Shown here: in pieces, positions 61,901-64,000 of the stretch
Layout: each line of letters starts with the position of its first letter
How positions within the stretch are numbered: position 1 is the stretch's first letter
DNA from: Gambelia wislizenii
Taxonomy: Eukaryota; Chordata; Lepidosauria; Squamata; Crotaphytidae
DNA length: 64,000 bases
Direction: 5' to 3'
Assembly: GCA_030847615.1 (NCBI GenBank)
Contig: JAUMIR010000005.1
Coordinates: 244,566,645 to 244,630,644 of the forward strand
Notes under the pieces: model-generated
Database searches by the model: none
Told to the model about the DNA's origin: nothing
The model's input: only the letters and a program-made list of their open reading frames with translations
Translations under genes and position numbers: made by a program

Positions 61901-61934
61901 ACATAGAACTTGCCATTGTTTAGATCAACAAAAT
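40924..61934 (-). CDS. RAD52: RAD52 homologous-recombination mediator, exons for the end of the annealing domain and the C-terminal region
   Basis: RAD52 is a nuclear ring-forming protein that anneals complementary single strands and cooperates with RPA and RAD51 in break repair. Eight exons on the - strand (61867-61934, 61217-61335, 61052-61127, 56742-56929, 55551-55693, 47520-47597, 46878-47109, 40924-40975) join in phase into 317 residues plus a stop. The first three encode the conserved end of the DNA-binding ring ([56 protein letters not shown]). The remaining exons match the divergent RPA/RAD51-interaction region and a basic, NLS-like C-terminus. Upstream exons with the start codon are not in the window. 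Introns contain DIRS elements 3, 4 and 5, all in the same orientation as the gene. Confidence 0.96.
41109..41242 (-). repeat. Inverted terminal repeat of DIRS element 3 (3' side)
   Basis: The sequence contains ACTCTTGGGTACTTCCTTTC and CCTGAGAGGGCTGTTGATTC. It is matched in reverse complement at 46258-46392 with a few substitutions and short indels. Confidence 0.8.
41350..41440 (-). repeat. Internal complementary region of DIRS element 3
   Basis: A reverse complement of the 41079-41136 end (...TTCATGGTAAGTAACCAATG) is joined to a copy of the opposite terminus (TTCTCTGGGTTGGTGAGAGG). This is the circle-junction layout of DIRS elements. Confidence 0.75.
41508..42211 (-). pseudogene. DIRS element 3 tyrosine recombinase fragments
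   Basis: The frame at 42211-42020 ends in [17 protein letters not shown], the box I arginine region, followed by a stop. The frame at 41717-41508 contains [20 protein letters not shown] and [16 protein letters not shown], with the H-x-x-R pair. The nucleophile region is degraded. Confidence 0.72.
42270..42560 (-). pseudogene. DIRS element 3 post-RNase H segment
   Basis: The frame includes [20 protein letters not shown] and [20 protein letters not shown]. The LFPPFLL and PWF blocks correspond to [13 protein letters not shown] and PWW..PWF in element 4. Confidence 0.65.
42717..43028 (-). pseudogene. DIRS element 3 RNase H fragment
   Basis: The frame contains [20 protein letters not shown] and [20 protein letters not shown]. 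The ELxA and MDN...YI.KQGGTRS blocks are the conserved second half of DIRS RNase H. The first catalytic-Asp block lies just upstream in another frame. Confidence 0.75.
43009..44155 (-). pseudogene. DIRS element 3 reverse transcriptase (broken)
   Basis: The frame at 44155-43508 gives [40 protein letters not shown] (palm entry with DLKHTNSYI) and [20 protein letters not shown] (motif A region, SLDLTKVY). It then leaves the frame. The YxDD region is not intact in the continuing frames. The block is homologous to the DIRS element 5 reverse transcriptase. Confidence 0.78.
44068..46086 (-). pseudogene. DIRS element 3 gag-like gene (broken)
   Basis: A frame from 46086 includes [20 protein letters not shown]. 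It is followed, with frame changes, by [20 protein letters not shown] at about 45500-45400 and by the 44574-44068 frame. That last frame carries a hydrophobic [20 protein letters not shown] stretch and an Arg/Phe-rich end ([20 protein letters not shown]). The position before the reverse transcriptase and the basic C-terminus fit Gag. The hydrophobic stretch aligns positionally with the SIALxRHAW region of elements 1 and 4. Confidence 0.6.
46258..46392 (-). repeat. Inverted terminal repeat of DIRS element 3 (5' side)
   Basis: The repeat reads GGATGGCTGGAGGGGAGGAG through TCCTCTCACCAACCCAGAGA on +. It is complementary to 41109-41242. The boundary is set by comparison with the internal complementary region, where TTCTCTGGGTTGG follows the copy of the other end. 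Confidence 0.8.
46590..46709. mobile_element. Short hAT-type MITE (120 bp)
   Basis: It begins CAGTGGTCCTCCAGGG and ends CTGAGAACCACTG. Its target duplications are GCTTAGAG and GCTTGGAG (7 of 8 identical). It lies in the last RAD52 intron between exon r7 and element 3. Confidence 0.82.
46878..47109 (-). CDS. RAD52: RAD52 exon r7 (232 nt)
   Basis: The acceptor is cttattccag and the donor AAGAG|gtaaag. It encodes [17 protein letters not shown]..., an acidic patch with one Trp, then a [20 protein letters not shown] segment aligning with TQNRTPHSVCHQKP of human RAD52. Reading through the donor gives an immediate TAA, so intron retention would remove the last 17 residues. Splicing to the exon at 40975 keeps the phase. 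Confidence 0.88.
47520..47597 (-). CDS. RAD52: RAD52 exon r6 (78 nt)
   Basis: The acceptor is atctgtttccag and the donor gtgagt. In the frame set by exon r5 it reads (E)[20 protein letters not shown] then EEFLAG. The PLLEKDFLAG block of human RAD52 aligns with the end. The correct frame is not the longest open frame here, so the exon is easy to miss. Confidence 0.88.
47909..47938 (+). repeat. (AAAAC)n microsatellite
   Basis: About five AAAAC units in the RAD52 intron, 70 bp from the 3' end of DIRS element 4. Confidence 0.9.
48011..48156 (-). repeat. Inverted terminal repeat of DIRS element 4 (3' side)
   Basis: Complementary to 54036-54145. It includes GGGTTACTCCTGCGCCTGCG and GAATCGCTAGGCAGAATGTG on +. 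Beyond about 48156 the similarity stops: the remainder seen in element 1 (through CTCAGTTCC) is replaced by unrelated sequence. Confidence 0.82.
48235..48345 (-). repeat. Internal complementary region of DIRS element 4
   Basis: A copy of the 3' end in reverse complement (GATCTATGGTTACAGGTAAG) is followed by a copy of the 5' end (CTTCATCGTCTCTGTGAATC). This is the circle-junction arrangement, matching element 1. Confidence 0.8.
48482..49480 (-). pseudogene. DIRS element 4 tyrosine recombinase (broken)
   Basis: The N-terminal helical domain ([20 protein letters not shown], then [20 protein letters not shown]) is in the frame ending at 49066. The catalytic part, in the frame 49135-48662, holds [20 protein letters not shown] with the box I arginine, and [20 protein letters not shown] then stops the frame just before the expected H-x-x-R. 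Downstream the same frame reads GDSTRAVS, where His is replaced by Asp, followed by [20 protein letters not shown] with the candidate nucleophilic Tyr, and a TAA at about 48482. Confidence 0.82.
49623..50300 (-). pseudogene. DIRS element 4 RNase H and post-RNase H domain
   Basis: The frame at 50108-49623 gives [80 protein letters not shown] and ITPWWP. The first catalytic block (TDMSLLGW-like) lies upstream in another frame near 50250. Where other copies have TDN, this one has MEN, a further change at a catalytic position. Confidence 0.75.
50700..51272 (-). pseudogene. DIRS element 4 reverse transcriptase (open frame, altered YxDD box)
   Basis: The frame contains [60 protein letters not shown] (motif A with its Asp), [20 protein letters not shown] (motif B region) and [15 protein letters not shown]. 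The palm box is YIND (codons within 50724-50735), where Asn replaces the first catalytic Asp. The frame stops just after it; thumb-like sequence continues in other frames to about 50370 ([20 protein letters not shown]). Confidence 0.85.
51347..53736 (-). pseudogene. DIRS element 4 gag gene (two main frames, broken between them)
   Basis: The first frame (53736-53152) most likely starts at the second Met, 53715, because [14 protein letters not shown] aligns with the start in element 1. It has a Cys/His cluster (CVIC, 12 residues, CLIC, three residues, H, four residues, CVYC) and then a Ser/Arg-rich tail. After frame changes between 53150 and 52640, the second frame (52636-51347, 429 codons) encodes the rest. 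It has a Pro-rich stretch, [60 protein letters not shown], and a C-terminus rich in Arg/Ser/Tyr. Gag is the structural nucleic-acid-binding protein. Confidence 0.78.
54036..54145 (-). repeat. Inverted terminal repeat of DIRS element 4 (5' side)
   Basis: On + it reads TACCGCCAAAAATGTATCAA through CACAGAGACCACGAAG. The matching inverted copy is at 48011-48156. Confidence 0.84.
54146..55550 (-). other. RAD52 intron between DIRS element 4 and exon r5
   Basis: AT-rich intron without a recognised element or exon. Confidence 0.55.
55551..55693 (-). CDS. RAD52: RAD52 exon r5 (143 nt)
   Basis: The acceptor is ttttttcatag and the donor gtaaga. It encodes a segment centred on [20 protein letters not shown], matching HQRKLRQKQLQQQFRERM of human RAD52. 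The basic/Gln-rich helix lies in the RPA/RAD51-interaction part of the protein. A 7.9-kb intron carrying DIRS element 4 separates it from the next exon. Confidence 0.96.
55694..56741 (-). other. RAD52 intron between exons r4 and r5
   Basis: AT-rich intron with a (TA)n tract. Nothing else is recognised. Confidence 0.6.
56217..56235 (+). repeat. (TA)n microsatellite
   Basis: About nine TA units in the RAD52 intron between exons r4 and r5. Confidence 0.9.
56742..56929 (-). CDS. RAD52: RAD52 exon r4 (188 nt)
   Basis: The acceptor is tttttactag and the donor gttaga. It encodes [20 protein letters not shown] and KARYSSC, matching the vertebrate DLTKAKRQDLEPSVEEARY block, then a Ser/Thr/Gln-rich linker. 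The Met at the start is internal, not an initiator. The second half is divergent, as expected for the start of the interaction region. Confidence 0.95.
57214..57416 (+). repeat. Direct repeat flanking DIRS element 5, copy 1
   Basis: About 200 bp (AGAGTTAGTGGCTCTTTTTG ... GTCAGTGAAAAATAGAATGA) recurs at 59346-59552 in the same orientation, with about 11 substitutions plus a small indel. Confidence 0.9.
57851..58416 (+). pseudogene. DIRS element 5 gag-like remnant (opposite strand to its reverse transcriptase)
   Basis: The + frame begins [20 protein letters not shown], with a CxxCxxC cluster, and continues [20 protein letters not shown] to a stop at 58171. A second + frame at 58213-58416 begins [20 protein letters not shown]. 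No firm homologue was recognised. The call rests on the Cys cluster near the ATG and its position after the terminal foldback, so it is tentative. Confidence 0.4.
58400..59324 (-). pseudogene. DIRS element 5 reverse transcriptase (YLDD present, frame broken at about 58690)
   Basis: The first frame includes [60 protein letters not shown] followed by DLREAYMHI (motif A), [20 protein letters not shown] and [14 protein letters not shown] (catalytic box intact). The frame ends about 11 residues later. The next frame (58689-58372) continues with [20 protein letters not shown] and [12 protein letters not shown], the region after the palm. It is closer to element 3 than to elements 1 and 4. Confidence 0.83.
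59346..59552 (+). repeat. Direct repeat flanking DIRS element 5, copy 2
   Basis: This is the second copy of the repeat at 57214-57416. It begins in AAATAAATAAATGCAGC and ends GAAAAATAGAATGA, exactly where copy 1 abuts the element. Confidence 0.9.
59553..61051 (-). other. RAD52 intron between element 5 and exon r3
   Basis: AT-rich. CAGTGCAATCCTGTCCATGC to TTTACTCCCAATAAGTGTGC (about 59889-59950) resembles a widespread short interspersed repeat. A short ACCCAACCGTAGTGGATTGA segment at 60606 is unexplained. Confidence 0.4.
61052..61127 (-). CDS. RAD52: RAD52 exon r3 (76 nt)
   Basis: The acceptor is cttccctcag and the donor gtgtgt. It completes a Lys codon and reads [20 protein letters not shown] then KLPRQ, the end of the conserved ring domain. 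A 4.1-kb intron with the rearranged DIRS element 5 follows. Confidence 0.97.
61217..61335 (-). CDS. RAD52: RAD52 exon r2 (119 nt)
   Basis: The acceptor is cattacag and the donor gtaagt. It encodes [20 protein letters not shown], then [19 protein letters not shown]. This helix-rich part of the annealing domain carries lysines and arginines of the DNA-binding groove. Conservation is very high. Confidence 0.97.
61867..61934 (-). CDS. RAD52: RAD52 exon r1 (first in window, 68 nt)
   Basis: On the - strand the acceptor is ttttgtacag and the donor gtaaat. It reads (D)[22 protein letters not shown], nearly identical to vertebrate RAD52 residues in the ring core. The first two bases complete a codon from an upstream exon that is absent from the 2 kb remaining in the window. 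Confidence 0.96.
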
Positions 61935-62689
61935 CTGTACAAAAGCAGAAATAAACAGTTACACTAGTGACTACAGGGCATGGCTAGGTGGCTTTTTGTA
62001 AGCACACACAAACATCAGAAACCTTATATCACCAGGTGTGCCTTTTAAAAAGCAAGCAGAAGTCTTAACATTTTAAAGGAAAGCTTTAAAAATCAAGTCA
62101 AAATTCAACGTAAACCAGACTGAGTGTTATACTCTGCCTGTGCAGTTCCATGTGTAAAACTCTGTGCAATGCCCAATCCTGCTCCGTTTTCAAGCCATGG
62201 GGGAGTGGGCTGCTGTTGTCACTACTTACCAGTTGGGAGGGGAAAGAATGGGAAGGATATTTGGATATTGACAAACTGGAAACAGCTTGGCAGGTGAGGC
62301 AATGGGAGTGCTCTCACAGACAGAACGCACCCTCCTATCTCTTCCCTTCAGAGCTTACATCAGTTGAATTGATTCCCTCATATCTCTTTTCCCCATTGGT
62401 AAGAAGCAGCAGTCCCTCCCCAGACCTGACAGCTCAAGGAGGGCACAATTTTGGATATTGCACAAATGGCTACAGAAGAGTATCTCAGGCTCCATCCAAA
62501 AAGAGACATATGCACTCGCAAACCACATTTATGTACACATATAACTAATACAATTCCAACCAAAATGTTATAGGAAGAAAAGAGGGGAAAAGACAGATTA
62601 GCTTCTTCTCAGATTTCTCAGCTTGATTGTATGTGGCACATGTAAAAATGATCTTGAGATTGTTCTGCACCAAGACTTTGTCTAGAGCA
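61935..62689 (-). other. RAD52 intron upstream of exon r1
   Basis: No upstream RAD52 exon is seen here. A fragment GATATTGACAAACTGGAAAC at 62264 may belong to the CR1-like LINE that continues at 62690. Confidence 0.45.
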
Positions 62690-62995
62690 CTGTACTGGGT
62701 TTGGAGAATGTATTTTAAGAATGATGTGGACATGTTGAAATGGGTACAGAAGGAAGGCAATGAAGATGGTTAGCAGTAAAGAAAACAAGGCCTATGAGGA
62801 AAGACTGAAGGAACAGCATATGTTTAGATTGCAGAACAGAAAGCTGAGGAGAGATATGAAAGCAGTGTTAAAATACCTGAAGAGCTACCACATAGCAGAG
62901 GGCAAAGATTTGTTCTGTATGGCAGAAGATTACAAGATTAGAGTTAATGGACTTAAGTTACATAAGGGAAAACAAAATGATGGCCCACAGACTGC
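62690..62995 (+). mobile_element. CR1/L3-like LINE fragment
   Basis: The + frame reads NKAYEERLKEQHMFRLQNRK and LRRDMKAVLKYLKSYHIAEG then DLFCMAEDYKIRVNGLKLHK. This matches the common tail end of CR1-like LINEs (YEERLKEL..FSLEKRRLRGD). It has no intact upstream part. Confidence 0.6.
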
Positions 62996-63029
62996 AAACA
63001 TTAAATATACATTCCAATCCCCGAGAAAG

Positions 63030-63290
63030 ATGATACCAGGAATTGTAGTAACCATCAGTTTATTGCCCAGATTATTAATGATCTCCCATGCAAGTGAAGT
63101 GATGCTCATGGTTTTACAAGAAAGGCTTTTGCCATACATTGAGCAAGAAATGCCAGATGTCCAAGCTGGTTTCAAAGAATTAAGAGACATTAGGGATCGT
63201 ATTGGAAACATACATTGGATAACGGAATGCACCAAAATAATATTCAGAAATTTAACCTGCGCTTTATAGATCACAGAAAATTTATTTAAT
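63030..63290 (+). mobile_element. RTE-BovB-like reverse transcriptase fragment
   Basis: The same + frame continues HASEVMLMVLQERLLPYIEQ then EMPDVQAGFKELRDIRDRIG and NIHWI. This matches the start of the RTE/BovB reverse transcriptase (QAGFRKGRGTRDQIANI-type block). It is fused directly to the CR1-like piece upstream and stops at about 63267. RTE-BovB is abundant in squamates. Confidence 0.65.
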
Positions 63291-64000
63291 TTATGCCCCA
63301 CCTTTCTCCCTGTACAGATGTCCTAGCAGATACCTCTACAATTTTGAGATTTGAAAACAGAAAACAGAATGTGGAGTACCCCTCTGAACTATTTTTAAGG
63401 ACAAATTCAGCCAGCTACAAATCTGTTGCATACTGCTACTCGTTCTGACCAAAAGTATTATAATAACTTTGTTCAGTCCATGTTTTTATTAATATTCAGC
63501 TGCAAGATCAACTAAGTTCTCATCAGCTTATATTTAATTTATTAGACTAGACAGCCTCATTAGTAGTAATATTTTAAAAATCTCAAGAGCATGAGGAGTA
63601 TCGCCTTCTGGGAATCTGAACATTAGAGATGACAAGCTTCTATTTTGTAAATCCCTAATAACTCTTCTATGTAGGATCAGAGTATTCTCCAGCATGTTTT
63701 ATTTCTTCCATAGAAATAAGAATGCCAATAGTTTCAAGTAGCTTAAATACAAAAGCAAAGATAGCTGAGGTTTAAGGTTGTTCATGTGATAGAGTCGAGG
63801 GTGGGAAAATGTTGCCTGAGGATCATTTTCCAGTCCAAGGTCACCCAACTTTCTATTTCTATTTTTTGCCAAAAATGAAGCAGTCCTCCTGGCCATTTTC
63901 ATAAGAAACCTGTTTCATGATGTCTAAACCCAGTTCAGGCGGGTTTAGTGGGCCCATGAGTGCCCTTTTTTTGCAATGCGAAGTCAGCCATAAGTCAACT
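63291..64000 (-). other. RAD52 intron or upstream sequence at the window end
   Basis: AT-rich sequence with no conserved RAD52 coding segment. The missing 5' exons must lie beyond 64000. Confidence 0.5.

Overview
This looks like nuclear DNA of a non-avian reptile, most likely a squamate. No species can be named from the sequence. The evidence is vertebrate-type split genes in AT-rich introns, tRNA-derived SINEs of squamate type, CR1-like and RTE-BovB-like LINE pieces, hAT and Tigger-like MITEs, and several DIRS-type tyrosine-recombinase retrotransposons. There are no bacterial operons, and most open frames are either single exons or pieces of decayed mobile elements.

Two host genes converge tail to tail, as WNK1 and RAD52 do in other vertebrates. 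The 3' part of WNK1 is on the + strand. Nine constitutive coding exons between 1016 and 33699 join in phase into a 615-residue C-terminal tail. It carries three RFxV-type SPAK/OSR1-binding motifs, a basic coiled-coil exon and the conserved C-terminus ending SNLRTT. Two extra phase-symmetric exons (72 and 42 nt) with weak donors look like alternative cassettes. The 3' UTR runs to about 36.25 kb. RAD52 is on the - strand, with eight coding exons from 61934 down to 40924. They encode the end of the DNA-annealing domain and the whole C-terminal region, and they also join in phase. The RAD52 5' exons and the WNK1 kinase exons lie outside the window.

Region by region: 1-4.3 kb, WNK1 intron with a LINE remnant and a SINE. 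4.3-10.4 kb, DIRS element 1 (+) inside that SINE. 10.7-18.2 kb, WNK1 exons with a fossil DIRS piece that carries a nested Tigger-like MITE, a GC-rich minisatellite MITE and a 165-bp-arm foldback. 19.3-20.6 kb, a second minisatellite MITE in the opposite orientation. 20.7-23.9 kb, DIRS element 2, internally deleted. 24.4-36.2 kb, last WNK1 exons and 3' UTR. 36.2-40.9 kb, intergenic DNA with a hAT MITE and a second foldback. 41.1-46.4 kb, DIRS element 3 (-) in the last RAD52 intron. 48.0-54.1 kb, DIRS element 4 (-), the best preserved. 57.4-59.3 kb, a rearranged DIRS fragment between 0.2-kb direct repeats. 61.0-61.9 kb, annealing-domain exons. 62.7-63.3 kb, LINE debris.

The points most worth following up are these. 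All sizeable DIRS copies lie in the sense orientation of their host gene. Splice-donor-like GGTAAG motifs sit at the DIRS termini in three lineages. Two DIRS copies share a YIND reverse-transcriptase box. Two long inverted minisatellite MITEs, made of alternating palindromes and G-runs, bracket the largest WNK1 exon in the window. Most transposon genes are broken and no clearly new host system is visible; the novelty is in the mobile DNA and how it may affect splicing of WNK1 and RAD52.
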